From: Haloquadratum sp.
Lineage (GTDB): Archaea; Halobacteriota; Halobacteria; Halobacteriales; Haloferacaceae
Reading direction: 5' to 3'
NCBI GenBank assembly: GCA_028275165.1
Contig: JAQCNF010000021.1
Location: 1 to 38,676, forward strand
DNA length: 38,676 nucleotides
The position numbers and the translations under genes were made by a program. Shown here one piece after another: positions 1-8,693 of the stretch (positions are counted from its first letter, which is position 1; the number at the start of each line of letters is the position of its first letter). The notes under the pieces were generated by a model. The model ran no database searches, was not told the DNA's origin, and saw only the letters and a program-made list of their open reading frames with translations.

Positions 1-157
1 CGTGTTCTGATATGTCGCCGGTATATATTTTTCAAAGAGTGGAGTTAACGAATACAGGCTCAGTTCCCTTTCGGCGAGTAGAAGACAGAGGCGAGGCAGC
101 TGTGCTAGACCCAACAAAAGACAACTACCACAAGCTGTGAACTACCCCTCTGCCTAC

Positions 158-1000
158 TCAGTCGCCGACGGCGACTTCCTTAACACAGGGGCTTCAATCC
201 TTGCGGAAGGAAGTTCCTGCTTCGACGACGCGTTTTGCAGACACTTCATGCACGTCATCCGTGTCCACAGGAATCACAGTCCCCACAGGCGTTAATCAGA
301 GCGAAGCTCTCGTTCGCACATCAGAATCGGTCCGCGATTCTGAGGACGCTCCTTCGGAGTGTCGGACTCCGAGTTTTGAGGCGTCGGCAAAAAGAATATT
401 GACAGCCGCATTTGCATCTCTGTCCGCCTTGAGCCCACAGCGAGTTGTCTGTTTTGACTTCGCATGACGCACATTCCTTCGCCGTGTTTTCCGGGTCAAC
501 CTCCACAAAATACGTACCCTCAGGCTTGCATTTGTATACAAGCAAATCAGTGAAGATATTCCACGCCGCTGACGCCGTGTTACGGCTATTCCCCGCTAAT
601 TCCAGCATCTCTTTTACGTCAAGGTGTTTGACCGCCACCAACTCATATTCTCGTGCGTAGTATGCTGAAAGCGTGTCTAAGAAGTCACGCCGCTTGCGCG
701 TGATTTGCTGGTGACACTCTGCAACTGTTTGCCACCGTTTTTCGCAGTTGGCAGAGCGACGTTCCTTGCGGGAGAGGTTCCGTTGCTCCCGTTGTAGCCT
801 CTCGCGTTCGTTTGTGAGACCAAGTGAGTTGATGCTGTGGTGCCCGTATCGTGGACAGAGGCGTCGATACCAACCATCTCATCGGCGGTAACGCCTCTTG
901 CGACGGTTTCTTGGGTTCCGCTTTGTCGTCCACAGCGAAGGACGCATACAACTCACCAGTTGACTCTTTCTTGACCGTGAGTTCTTTGATACTTTCATGA
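158..1000 (-). pseudogene. tnpB: tnpB relic (IS200/IS605 OrfB), 5' truncated and frameshifted
   Basis: Minus-strand reading frames strung together give the second half of a TnpB RNA-guided nuclease. In order they hold a KKESTGELYASFAV block, the RuvC-I core VGIDASVHDTG, a charged helix (LTNERERLQREQRNLSRKE), then VAVKHLDVKEMLELAGNSRNTASAAW, one CASC half of the zinc ribbon, and ADRDANAAVNIL (RuvC-III). At least two frameshifts and in-frame stops break it, and the N-terminal half is absent. The usual VEDLD around the second catalytic acid reads VKHLD, so Glu is replaced by Lys. The C-terminal tail and the following GAACTACCCC-type end match the 3' end of the tnpB relic at 34934. It is a dead coding sequence; I am sure of the family, less sure of the exact ends. 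Confidence 0.85.
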
Positions 1001-1014
1001 TCAGTGATTTGTCG

Positions 1015-1195
1015 GTGTTCGAACGGTCAGAGTTCTGGGACAGTCCGAATGAATGTCTGTGGAGACTGGTGTCTCTGCGGGCAGCCGTCGTTAGGACGTA
1101 CTGCTTGCAAACAGTGTCGTTGAAGCAGAAAGTCCAGCCCAAGAGAGTAGAAACTCCGTCCCCACTGGAGCCGCTACGACGGATGTAGCGACTGA
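1015..1195 (+). pseudogene. C-terminal scrap of a second tnpB, opposite strand
   Basis: On the plus strand, one frame reads GQSE, a stop, then MSVETGV, followed by a tail ending at a TGA near 1193 and a GTAGGTCGGGGGAGCTCAC segment. This parallels the tnpB 3' end at 34934-35110, which reads GLGQSEATTPVETAL and then a tail, a stop and a G-rich stretch followed by a GTTCAC-type end. It therefore looks like the last ~60 codons of another TnpB, abutting the truncated 5' side of the minus-strand relic at about position 1000. No functional frame remains. The homology is read by eye and is moderate. Confidence 0.5.
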
Positions 1196-1519
1196 GTAGG
1201 TCGGGGGAGCTCACACAGCTTGATTCCCTCGCTGATCGTTTGACAGGGCGGAACTGTGAGTTCTCTCAACATCTGTTGTTGTGCGACAGAAGTTGTCGGA
1301 TCATGACCGTTGTGGAATGACTTCACAAACATATTGCGGAGTGCGAATTCGAACCATAGCTGACCCTCGCAGGAAGGCAAGAGAAACGAAATTTGCCACC
1401 TGGTGCTGTGTGAACACAACATAGTGAGGCCTCAGGAGTTGGACACAATATGAAATAATCTTACATTATCAATCAAACATAATTTTTTATTATCTCAATT
1501 TTCAGCCGAAATGGTCGGG
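1196..1519. other. intergenic spacer without recognised gene
   Basis: About 320 bases between the tnpB scraps and the sucC promoter. A minus-strand frame of ~82 codons is open here, but its product is unlike any family I know and its composition is not protein-like. The last 80 bases become strongly AT-rich as the promoter of sucC is approached. Confidence 0.4.
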
Positions 1520-1530
1520 ATTTATACTAT
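1520..1530 (+). promoter_or_regulatory. TATA-like box for sucCD
   Basis: TTTATACTAT lies about 26 bases upstream of the sucC ATG, within an AT-rich tract. In haloarchaea TATA boxes sit about 25-27 bases before the transcription start, so the message would begin at or next to the ATG and be leaderless. No Shine-Dalgarno sequence precedes the start, which agrees. Confidence 0.55.
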
Positions 1531-1551
1531 TTCCACACAGCGTGTCGGACG

Positions 1552-2697
1552 ATGCGATTACATGAGTATCAAGCGAAGCAAATATTCGCTGAGTCGGGAA
1601 TCCCCACCCCTGAGTCTCGGGTAGTAACCGATACTGATGAAGCAGTTCATGCAATTCAGGAAGTTGGCTACCCAGCGGTTATCAAAGCCCAAGTACACGT
1701 TGGTGGCCGTGGGAAAGCAGGGGGAATTAAATTCGCCACCAATCACTCAGACCTACGAACTACTGTCACTGACATCCTTGGTATGGATATCAAAGGATAT
1801 ACCGTAGAAGAAGTGCTCATTGAAGCCGGTGTGGAGGTCGATACCGAGATGTATGTTGGTATCACGATGGACCGCAGTGCTGGCGAACCCACAATGATGG
1901 TATCGACTGAAGGTGGCGTCGACATTGAGGCCGTAGCCGACGATACACCCAAATTAATCGCTAAAGAACACATCGATCCCGCGTTTGGAATCTACCCGTA
2001 CCAGACCCGGAAGGTAGCATACAAGGCTGGAATTCCTTCAGATACGGTTAGCGACGTCTCATCCGTGTTATTGACGCTGTATACACTTTATACCGAATAC
2101 GATGCAACCGATATCGAAATTAATCCCCTGATGATAACCGAGTCTCGAGATATCGTCGCAGCAGATGCTGTTATGAACATTGATGATGACGCGCTCTTTC
2201 GGCAATCTGAGCTCGCAGCACACGAACATCAGGTCGCTGGTGACCCCTTAGAAGCAAAAGCAGATGAATACGGCTTCGATTATGTTCGTCTCGATGGGAA
2301 TGTTGGGATCATTGGCAATGGCGCAGGTCTGGTGATGGCAACGCTTGACCTCGTTGACCACTACGATGGGAAACCAGCGAACTTTCTTGATATTGGCGGT
2401 GGCGCCAAAGCAGAGCGGGTAGCGAACGCTCTTGATATTGTGTGTGCTGATAAGAACGTAGACGCAATTGTATTCAATATATTCGGCGGAATTACCAGAG
2501 GCGATGAGGTCGCTCAAGGGATTAATGACGCTCTCAGTCGGGTTAATACTATTTCGAAGGATATCGTGGTTAGACTGGCTGGTACAAACGCACAGGAAGG
2601 TATGGAGGTTCTGAATACCGATATTGTCAGTGTGGAATCGACGCTCGAAGCAGCTGTTGCACAGGCAGTTGCAAATGCAGCGGAGGCGAGCCAATGA
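1552..2697 (+). CDS. sucC: succinyl-CoA synthetase (ADP-forming), beta subunit
   Basis: 381 residues, the usual length for SucC. It joins succinate and CoA with ATP or GTP, or runs in reverse in the TCA cycle, as a heteromer with SucD in the cytoplasm. The N-terminal ATP-grasp half begins [19 protein letters not shown] and contains [17 protein letters not shown] (residues ~43-60). The C-terminal CoA-ligase half contains [18 protein letters not shown] (~244-261) and the NFLDIGGGA and [11 protein letters not shown] motifs. The ATG at 1552 gives the canonical start and fits the TATA box 26 bases upstream. The stop overlaps the start of sucD by four bases (ATGA), implying translational coupling. 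Nothing odd is seen. Confidence 0.97.
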   Translation: MRLHEYQAKQIFAESGIPTPESRVVTDTDEAVHAIQEVGYPAVIKAQVHVGGRGKAGGIKFATNHSDLRTTVTDILGMDIKGYTVEEVLIEAGVEVDTEMYVGITMDRSAGEPTMMVSTEGGVDIEAVADDTPKLIAKEHIDPAFGIYPYQTRKVAYKAGIPSDTVSDVSSVLLTLYTLYTEYDATDIEINPLMITESRDIVAADAVMNIDDDALFRQSELAAHEHQVAGDPLEAKADEYGFDYVRLDGNVGIIGNGAGLVMATLDLVDHYDGKPANFLDIGGGAKAERVANALDIVCADKNVDAIVFNIFGGITRGDEVAQGINDALSRVNTISKDIVVRLAGTNAQEGMEVLNTDIVSVESTLEAAVAQAVANAAEASQ

Positions 2698-3563
2698 GTG
2701 TTTTACTCGACGATGAGACACGCGTCGTTGTTCAAGGTATCACGGGAGGAGAAGGGAAGTTCCACACCGAGCAGATGCTTGCATATGGCACGAATATTGT
2801 TGCCGGTGCTGTCCCGGGGAAAGGAGGCCAGACCGTGGCTGGCACTCCGGTCTATGATACCGTTGATGAGGCGGTTGATGCCGAGAAAGCCGACGCATCG
2901 ATCGTTTTTGTCCCCCCAGCATTCGCTGCAGATGCCATTTTTGAGGCAGTAGATACCTCTTTAGACCTTGTCGTCGCCATTACTGAGGGAATCCCAACTC
3001 AAGATATGGCACAGGTTTACAAGCGCCTGTCAGAAGTTGAGACGAGGCTTATCGGTCCGAACTGCCCCGGAATAATCACTCCTGGGGAAGCTAAACTGGG
3101 GATTCTTCCTGGAAATATATTTGAGCCTGGCTGTGTCGGACTAGTATCACGATCGGGAACGCTCACATATCAGGTCGTATCAAATCTCACTGATCGCAAC
3201 CTTGGTCAGACTACAGCAATTGGTATTGGGGGAGACCCAATCATTGGAACTTCATTTATCGATACACTCAGGTTGTTTGAATCTGATCCAGCGACGAACG
3301 CTGTCGTGCTTTGTGGTGAAATCGGTGGGGAGGACGAGGAAGCCGCTGCGCGTGTCATCAAAAACGAGATGGACACGCCCGTTGCTGGATTTATCGCTGG
3401 TCGAACTGCCCCTCCTGGGAAGCGAATGGGTCACGCTGGGGCGATTGTGTCTGGATCGGGGACGGGGACAGCTCAATCTAAGATCGATGCATTAAATCGA
3501 GCTGGTGTCCCCATTGGGAGGACGCCTGCTGAAGTCGCGAGTCACATCGAGGAACTGCTGTAA
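2694..3563 (+). CDS. sucD: succinyl-CoA synthetase (ADP-forming), alpha subunit
   Basis: 289 residues, standard SucD length. It carries the CoA-binding Rossmann-like domain, with [11 protein letters not shown] at residues ~14-24, and the ligase domain with [12 protein letters not shown] (~121-132). The phosphorylated active-site histidine is His246 in [13 protein letters not shown]. It pairs with SucC, whose gene overlaps by four bases, in one operon. The frame ends in a conserved-looking tail ([14 protein letters not shown]). A longer frame starting at 3505 overlaps this gene, but that start is not the real one for the next gene, which begins at 3667. Confidence 0.97.
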   Translation: MSVLLDDETRVVVQGITGGEGKFHTEQMLAYGTNIVAGAVPGKGGQTVAGTPVYDTVDEAVDAEKADASIVFVPPAFAADAIFEAVDTSLDLVVAITEGIPTQDMAQVYKRLSEVETRLIGPNCPGIITPGEAKLGILPGNIFEPGCVGLVSRSGTLTYQVVSNLTDRNLGQTTAIGIGGDPIIGTSFIDTLRLFESDPATNAVVLCGEIGGEDEEAAARVIKNEMDTPVAGFIAGRTAPPGKRMGHAGAIVSGSGTGTAQSKIDALNRAGVPIGRTPAEVASHIEELL

Positions 3564-3666
3564 AGACGTTGACGCACGATATCGTACTGAGAGTGAGAGT
3601 GCGAGCGCTGTACCACAGGCGCAAGTTTCGCAACTATCTTTCACACCCATCGCATACCTCTTCTCA

Positions 3667-4743
3667 ATGGACAGTGAAATGAGTACAACACGCCGACAGT
3701 ATCTCTTAGGGGCGGGATCGCTAGCTGCGACATCGACGACGGGGTGTTTACAGGCATTAGGATTTTCATCTCGGTCAGCCTGGGCTGACCCTCCGCTCGT
3801 TGAGGATCCCCCAACAGGTGTCTACGTCCCAGCCATTACTGAGGGAATGCTGGAAAGTGATCGACATGTCGGTCCAGAATTAGAGGTGTCGCTCATGTAC
3901 TCTTATCCTCACCGGTTTTGGACAGCTGCCGGGACGAAAATGTCAAAAACACCGGTACAGCCGTCAGACGATGTGCATCTCATGATATCGATGTGGCACC
4001 GCGATACGGGCCAGAGCGTACCTATTGATGCGGGCGTACGACTTGAAATCCGTCAGGAGGATACGCTAGTAACCGACGAGGTGGCGTATCCTATGTTATC
4101 CCAGCAGATGGGATTCCATTATGGAGCCAATTACTCACTTAACAGAGAAGGAACGTACCACGTCACCGTCCACCTCGGGAGCCTGTCGCTGCCTCGGAGC
4201 GGAGAGTTCGATGGCATCCTCGAGTCACCGACAACTGTGCCGGTTACGCTTGAATTTGATCGACAGACATTAGCTGATATTGAAATCACTGAGCGAGATG
4301 ATGCTGGTGAACCTGGGGCAGTCGAACCGATGTCTATGGACGGTGTCCCAGTGGGACGTGCACCATCTCCTGAGCGCTTGCCTGGCAACTTTTTAACGAC
4401 CGCCCACAGCGCAGACGCTGTCTTTGAAATATTTCACCTCGTTGACCCTCCGTTTGGAGAAATGCCATATCTATACGCATCGGTTCATACACCGTATAAC
4501 CACATTCTGGTGCCAATGATGGGTCTTGAGTATTCAATCGAAACCACCAATGGTCAAACGATTGAGGGAACCCTTGAGCGGAGACTCGACTCGACTCTTG
4601 GATATCACTATGGTGGCTCTATACCAGCGCTCGAATCGGGAGGCCTCCTGCGAATACACCCGACTATTCCACCACAAGTTGCGCGGCATGACGGGTATGA
4701 AACAGCTTTCAGACAGATGACACCAATAGAAACATCGATATAA
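3667..4743 (+). CDS. Tat lipoprotein with two P19-like metal-binding domains
   Basis: 358 residues from the ATG at 3667; a second ATG at 3679 is also possible. The frame is open back to 3505 but that part overlaps sucD and lacks signal features. The start has a twin-arginine signal (TTRRQYLLGAG, Arg9-Arg10) and a lipobox ending at Cys27, so the mature protein should be a membrane-anchored surface lipoprotein. Residues ~50-197 resemble the P19/Tp34 periplasmic iron-transport family: a long beta domain with PMLSQQMGFHYGANY (143-155) followed by GTYHVTVHL, as in P19 (PMxxxxGxHYGAN). Residues ~255-335 look like a second copy, with LGYHYGGSIPAL at 311-322. P19 proteins bind Cu or Fe through Met and His residues and work with a membrane permease. 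The two following genes are probably co-transcribed. The family assignment is by motif; the duplication is my reading. Confidence 0.72.
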   Translation: MDSEMSTTRRQYLLGAGSLAATSTTGCLQALGFSSRSAWADPPLVEDPPTGVYVPAITEGMLESDRHVGPELEVSLMYSYPHRFWTAAGTKMSKTPVQPSDDVHLMISMWHRDTGQSVPIDAGVRLEIRQEDTLVTDEVAYPMLSQQMGFHYGANYSLNREGTYHVTVHLGSLSLPRSGEFDGILESPTTVPVTLEFDRQTLADIEITERDDAGEPGAVEPMSMDGVPVGRAPSPERLPGNFLTTAHSADAVFEIFHLVDPPFGEMPYLYASVHTPYNHILVPMMGLEYSIETTNGQTIEGTLERRLDSTLGYHYGGSIPALESGGLLRIHPTIPPQVARHDGYETAFRQMTPIETSI

Positions 4744-4779
4744 TAAATCGACCGAGAGATATCAGGAACGCTCGATCCC

Positions 4780-5052
4780 ATGGACGAATTAATCACCGAT
4801 TTTAAGAACCCCGAGACAGATACCGAGCGGTTCTCATGTGAGACGTGTGGACAGGAGTTCTATACATCAGAGCTACTTATCCTACACCGGGGTGTGAGAC
4901 ACCCAGCGACACTTGACAAAGTAGAGCAAGAACAGTATCGTGAAGCCTACGCGAATGAACAAAGCGCCATCCAGACATTCAGATTGCGTGCGCTTGCAGT
5001 TATGATCGCGCTATATTTCGGAGTTCTCTTTCTGTATGTGATTTATGCCTGA
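4780..5052 (+). CDS. single C2H2 zinc-finger membrane microprotein
   Basis: 90 residues. Residues ~20-41 form a classic C2H2 finger, C-x2-C-x12-H-x4-H (CETCGQEFY ... LHRGVRH). A short charged helix rich in Glu and Gln follows (~45-65), then one hydrophobic segment at ~67-88 (ALAVMIALYFGVLFLYVIY) ending the protein. It is thus a small tail-anchored-like protein with a cytoplasmic finger. It begins 36 bases after the P19-like gene and overlaps the next gene by eight bases, so the three are likely one transcript. No enzymatic domain is visible. A regulatory or assembly role for the neighbouring membrane protein is inference only. Confidence 0.85.
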   Translation: MDELITDFKNPETDTERFSCETCGQEFYTSELLILHRGVRHPATLDKVEQEQYREAYANEQSAIQTFRLRALAVMIALYFGVLFLYVIYA

Positions 5053-6496
5053 TTACACACTGACGCGCTCTCTCAGGCTTACACTGTCATTGGGAGGTAT
5101 TCTATGTGGACTTGGAGTGTCAGTGCTACTATTCGCTGACCCAGTCATGGCGAGTAATGCCGCGGTTGGACTTGGCGAGGGCGGTCGTAATGAGCTGAGC
5201 ATCCCACGATGGCTCTACGTTGCAACTGGTGGGGCAGCAGTAGGTGCCTCTGCGTTGCTAGCTGGGTTTGTCACTGATCGTCGATTAATCTCTGCGATTC
5301 ATACCTATCATCAAAACTGGCTATTTTCAAATAGCCACCTACAGCGAATTCATATATGCGGTGCCGTGGCGGGTGGCACTCTATTTATATATGCGCTATT
5401 CCGTGGCCTACGAGGACCATCACTACCCGCGATCAACGCAGCAATCATTGTTGTATTTGCTGGTTTTCGAGCAGGGATAACTATGGTCACATATCTGATT
5501 GGGAACGCGTGGTCAATACTCTCACCGATTTCCTTTCTACGGCGTCACGATCATGATGGAGTGTTTGTGTATCCACAGCGGTTAGGACGGTGGCCTGCTG
5601 TGAGCGGGATTCTATTCTTGATTTGGATTGAGACGGTGAGTGAAATCACGACATCTCCGCGCACACTGGCAGCCGGTCTCTTTGGATATTTGATGTTCAC
5701 TCTTACAGGAGGTGGCCTATTTGGTTTTCAGAATTGGTTCAATAACGTAGATCCGGTTACTGTGTTTTTTCATGCATATGCGAGATTTGCGCCATTTACT
5801 CGAGATAGAACCCAACTCAAGCTATCATTCCCCGGCATGAGGCTAGTTACAGCGAGTGAACCAACTGCGACACAGACCGATGACCCGCTTGTCTCAGGGT
5901 ATGATGACGTTGCATTAGTCATTCTGCTCGTGTGGGAACTGACATTCAGTGGATTTGTAACTACAACCGTTGGCGCCCAGATGCTGCAACCACTTGTCAG
6001 TGGTAGCATTCCGGCACCAGTTGTGTATGGAGGAGTCCTTCTCATTGGCTTCAGTGTCTTTTTTCTGGCCTTCGTTTTTGCGGGCCGCGTTGCATGTGCG
6101 CGACTGCGCTCAACACGAGACAGCTCAACCCTCATCATCGCATTCGCCCCCTCCTTGCTCGCTGTTGCAGTTGGATACCACCTCGCGCATTACGCTGGAT
6201 TCCTTATTTCGCTCAGTCCAAGCATAGCTAATGTGATTACAACACCGTTGACACCAGCGTCGAATCCAGTTGTCCTGACCCTTCCCCGATGGTTTGCTGG
6301 AATAAACATTGTCTGTATACTGGCTGGACATGTCCTTGCGATCTGGGTAGCTCACTCTATCGCATACTGCCTCTTTTCGAGCAGATTACAAGCAATTCGC
6401 AGCCAATATCCGTTTGTCGCCGTAATGGTGTTTTACACAGCCATTAGTCTCTGGCTTATCTCTCTTCCAACTGCATCACCGCCCGGCGTAGCTTAG
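5045..6496 (+). CDS. polytopic membrane protein with conserved-looking His motifs, function unknown
   Basis: 483 residues with about ten hydrophobic segments. Histidines fall in clusters: HTYHQNW (86-92), RRHDHDG (166-172), YHLAHY (378-383) and GHVLAIWVAH (428-437). The overall style, especially the late YHxAHY and GHxxxxxxAH motifs, recalls uncharacterised multi-span proteins in actinobacteria and haloarchaea. I know of no proven function and it is not an FTR1-type permease (no REGLE motif seen). It overlaps the zinc-finger gene by eight bases and follows a P19-like lipoprotein, so a role in moving iron or copper is plausible. The ATG at 5045 is well supported by the overlap. Confidence 0.8.
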   Translation: MPDYTLTRSLRLTLSLGGILCGLGVSVLLFADPVMASNAAVGLGEGGRNELSIPRWLYVATGGAAVGASALLAGFVTDRRLISAIHTYHQNWLFSNSHLQRIHICGAVAGGTLFIYALFRGLRGPSLPAINAAIIVVFAGFRAGITMVTYLIGNAWSILSPISFLRRHDHDGVFVYPQRLGRWPAVSGILFLIWIETVSEITTSPRTLAAGLFGYLMFTLTGGGLFGFQNWFNNVDPVTVFFHAYARFAPFTRDRTQLKLSFPGMRLVTASEPTATQTDDPLVSGYDDVALVILLVWELTFSGFVTTTVGAQMLQPLVSGSIPAPVVYGGVLLIGFSVFFLAFVFAGRVACARLRSTRDSSTLIIAFAPSLLAVAVGYHLAHYAGFLISLSPSIANVITTPLTPASNPVVLTLPRWFAGINIVCILAGHVLAIWVAHSIAYCLFSSRLQAIRSQYPFVAVMVFYTAISLWLISLPTASPPGVA

Positions 6497-6769
6497 CATC
6501 ACGATACGAGGTAGTCGTAGTATAATCAATCGCGAGTTAAACTCCCTGTGAGAGTACCCGTCGTTCTGGGCTTCCGTATATGTGCGCGATGACGAAGCAC
6601 ACTCAATCGTTACTACCTGATTTTGCTGCTGGCGACAGAGAGTCTCTCCGACAGTTTCCAGCTCACGCAATACGTCGGCTCCTATAGAAGAGGTGGGTTT
6701 GAGATGCACGCTGTCGAAGCGTATCAACTGGACATGTGTCTGTGTTGCTAGCCGCGATGTCAGAATTAT
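6497..6769. other. intergenic, no convincing gene
   Basis: Some 270 bases after the membrane-protein gene. One 83-codon frame on the minus strand (6476-6727) would read into the upstream gene's stop. It has mildly protein-like stretches (GADVLRELETVGETL) but no family I recognise and no promoter or ribosome site, so I leave it uncalled. It could be the tail of a decayed gene. Confidence 0.3.
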
Positions 6770-7127
6770 CCAGATTCAATGAGAATGCTGGTGTCTTTTA
6801 CGGCCACACGAATCCGACAAACCGACAAAACACTCACAATGTGTGTGTAGAGAACTGGCAGTTGACTCGGTGGTCGCTACGGCTACAGCTCTGAGTTGAG
6901 ATCAAGAGCGAAGCCAACTGGCCACGCCGACAATCGTGGAACAACTCGCTCAACACCCTCTATACGATAGGGAGGCCGAGTCACAGCTTTCAAAACCACC
7001 GGCTGGCCGTCCAGCAAAGCTTTGACTCCCACGCTTCAGGATTAACCTAACCTGACCTGATCTGCCCAGCCAACACCGGGTGGGAGGCCTGCGTCTTGAG
7101 TTGCGGGAGGATATCACGTTTGAACAT
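6770..7127 (-). repeat. ~350-bp non-coding dispersed repeat, copy A (MITE-like)
   Basis: The reverse complement of this stretch aligns by eye over its whole length with 19033-19370 on the plus strand. Shared islands include CTCAAGACGC, ACCCGGTGTT, AATCCTGAAG, CGAGTCAACTGCCAGTTC, a CACACA/GTGTG palindrome, TGTCGGATTC and ACCAG-ATTCTC. Neither copy encodes a protein. Size, AT/GC patchiness and internal inverted repeats suggest a non-autonomous relative of an IS200/IS605 element, like the palindrome-associated elements reported in Haloquadratum. The exact ends are approximate. Confidence 0.7.
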
Positions 7128-7487
7128 ATCTGCATGACACGCGCAGGCATCTGTTAGAAAGTATCGTATCTCGCTGGAGTAACACAGTGTAGCACGGTGG
7201 ACGGTGCAGCTATACTTGACAATCTTCCACAGAAGAATCATAGTTGAATCGTGGGCAACACATACAAAATCTCCTATTTTGATACAGTGTTCAATCGGCT
7301 ATAATCCCTGACAGGGTCTGATATATGTGCATTCGCTCAGATAACTCAGACGGTTCAAATCTCCTCACAGGGGTTGGCTCTAATGGCTTCTTGAGATTTC
7401 AGGTCTGTCCGGTATCAATTGTACTATATATACATATGTAAAAAATATACAATACGTAATCATATATATAGATATTACATACCTTCA
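7128..7487. other. intergenic spacer before the phn operon
   Basis: About 360 bases between repeat copy A and the promoter of phnD. No frame here is convincing. The final ~70 bases, from about 7420, are extremely AT-rich with runs such as ATATATACATATG and CATATATATAG. Confidence 0.45.
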
Positions 7488-7514
7488 TTTATATCCAAAT
7501 CGCGTGTTTACACG
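7488..7514 (+). promoter_or_regulatory. phnD promoter with inverted repeat at the start codon
   Basis: TTTATAT at 7488-7494 lies about 24 bases before the ATG at 7515, the spacing expected for a leaderless haloarchaeal transcript. Between them, CGTGTTTACACG (7503-7514) is a perfect inverted repeat with 5-base arms that ends on the base before the ATG, straddling the predicted transcription start. That placement would suit a repressor operator. No Shine-Dalgarno is seen. Confidence 0.5.
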
Positions 7515-8693
7515 ATGGCTCCGAAAGATGCCTCACGACGTCGGGTATTTTTGAAAAGCTCTGCAGCGGCAGTTATCGCAGGGTTAGCAGGGTGCGCAGG
7601 GAGTACGAATAATAGTAGTGGCAGTAGTGGAAGTAGTGGTTCAGACGACACGAGCGAATCAGCAACAGACCCGCTACTCAAAAAGTCAGGTTTCGATCCC
7701 GCCTCACCTGGTTGGGATGAAAATAATTATCTCAGCACACCACTGATTGATGAGGGCTATGAGCGGGGATCAACAACAGATCTTGAAAACATGGGGAGTC
7801 GGGATGTCTCCGAAGTTCCACACGGTAGTGCTGTACCGGAGACGCCAGACTCAGAGAGTGAATTATTGGATCCAGATACGCTCGTTTTTACAGAATCCCC
7901 GAGTGAGGACGTTCAAGGTAGATATGAAGAAGACTTCAAGGCGGTCTTTGACCGCGTTCGCGAAGAAACTGGCAAAGAGGTTGAATTCAATAAAGTCAAT
8001 AGTTATGCAGCATCCGTTGAAGCGATGCGATCTGAGCGAGCACACATCGCTAATTTCTCGACAGGCACGACAGCGTTTGCAGTGAATCTAGCTGATGCTG
8101 TTCCGTTTGCCGTGGGTCTCACTCCGGATTCTGCGTTTGGCTATCGACTGTTCGCAACAACCCGTGCAGATGAGCATGACATACAGAGTGTCGAAGACTT
8201 TGCACGGGATGATGTTCGCATGGCTCACTCTGAGCCTGCCTCAAACTCTGGTCATCAAGCACCATCGGCACTATTCGACCAATATTACGATGTGACACCC
8301 GAGGAAGATTATAAAGTGAACTTCTCTGGGGGACATGGAAATACGACACGGGGTATTGCTGCTGGCGATTACGATGCGGGTCCAATTTGTTCTACATGTT
8401 TCGTTGACACAGTCGAAGCTGAGAGCAATCTTAGCTACGATGACTTCAAAGTTGTCTGGGCATCGAATCCGTTCCCGAACGGCCCAGTTGCGTATCGATA
8501 TAATCTCAAACCTGAGATCATAGAAGGTATTGAGCGTGCCTGGCTTGAGTCAGACTTCGGTGGAACAGCCTATGCCGAGCGAACCGGATATGACCGGTTT
8601 GAGCCAATCAGCTACAGGAGGCACTTCTACGATATCATGGTCATTCAACGATACAACGGCGTTGAATATACTCAGTCCGCACTTGGCGAGTAA
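7515..8693 (+). CDS. phnD: phosphonate ABC transporter, substrate-binding lipoprotein
   Basis: 392 residues from the ATG at 7515; the frame is open to 7419 but that extension is encoded by the AT-rich promoter. The signal peptide has Arg8-Arg9-Arg10 followed by [17 protein letters not shown], with Cys27 as the lipid anchor, so Tat export is expected. A Ser/Gly/Asp linker follows. The body is a PhnD-type binding protein: [34 protein letters not shown], a D-hinge region with [29 protein letters not shown] cut by [19 protein letters not shown], and a late [11 protein letters not shown]. The set is typical of phosphate-ester and phosphonate binders. The stop overlaps the phnC start (TAATG). In this setting it delivers phosphonate to PhnE. 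Confidence 0.93.
   Translation: MAPKDASRRRVFLKSSAAAVIAGLAGCAGSTNNSSGSSGSSGSDDTSESATDPLLKKSGFDPASPGWDENNYLSTPLIDEGYERGSTTDLENMGSRDVSEVPHGSAVPETPDSESELLDPDTLVFTESPSEDVQGRYEEDFKAVFDRVREETGKEVEFNKVNSYAASVEAMRSERAHIANFSTGTTAFAVNLADAVPFAVGLTPDSAFGYRLFATTRADEHDIQSVEDFARDDVRMAHSEPASNSGHQAPSALFDQYYDVTPEEDYKVNFSGGHGNTTRGIAAGDYDAGPICSTCFVDTVEAESNLSYDDFKVVWASNPFPNGPVAYRYNLKPEIIEGIERAWLESDFGGTAYAERTGYDRFEPISYRRHFYDIMVIQRYNGVEYTQSALGE

Noticed and set aside
201..467. 88-codon plus-strand frame
   Set aside because: It is the antisense of the tnpB relic; low-complexity Ser/Thr product.
3505..3666. Longer N-terminus for the P19-like lipoprotein
   Set aside because: Overlaps sucD and puts the Tat signal at residue 60; the ATG at 3667 is the sensible start.
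6476..6727. 83-codon minus-strand frame after the membrane protein gene
   Set aside because: Some protein-like stretches but it overlaps the end of a real gene and has no recognised family.
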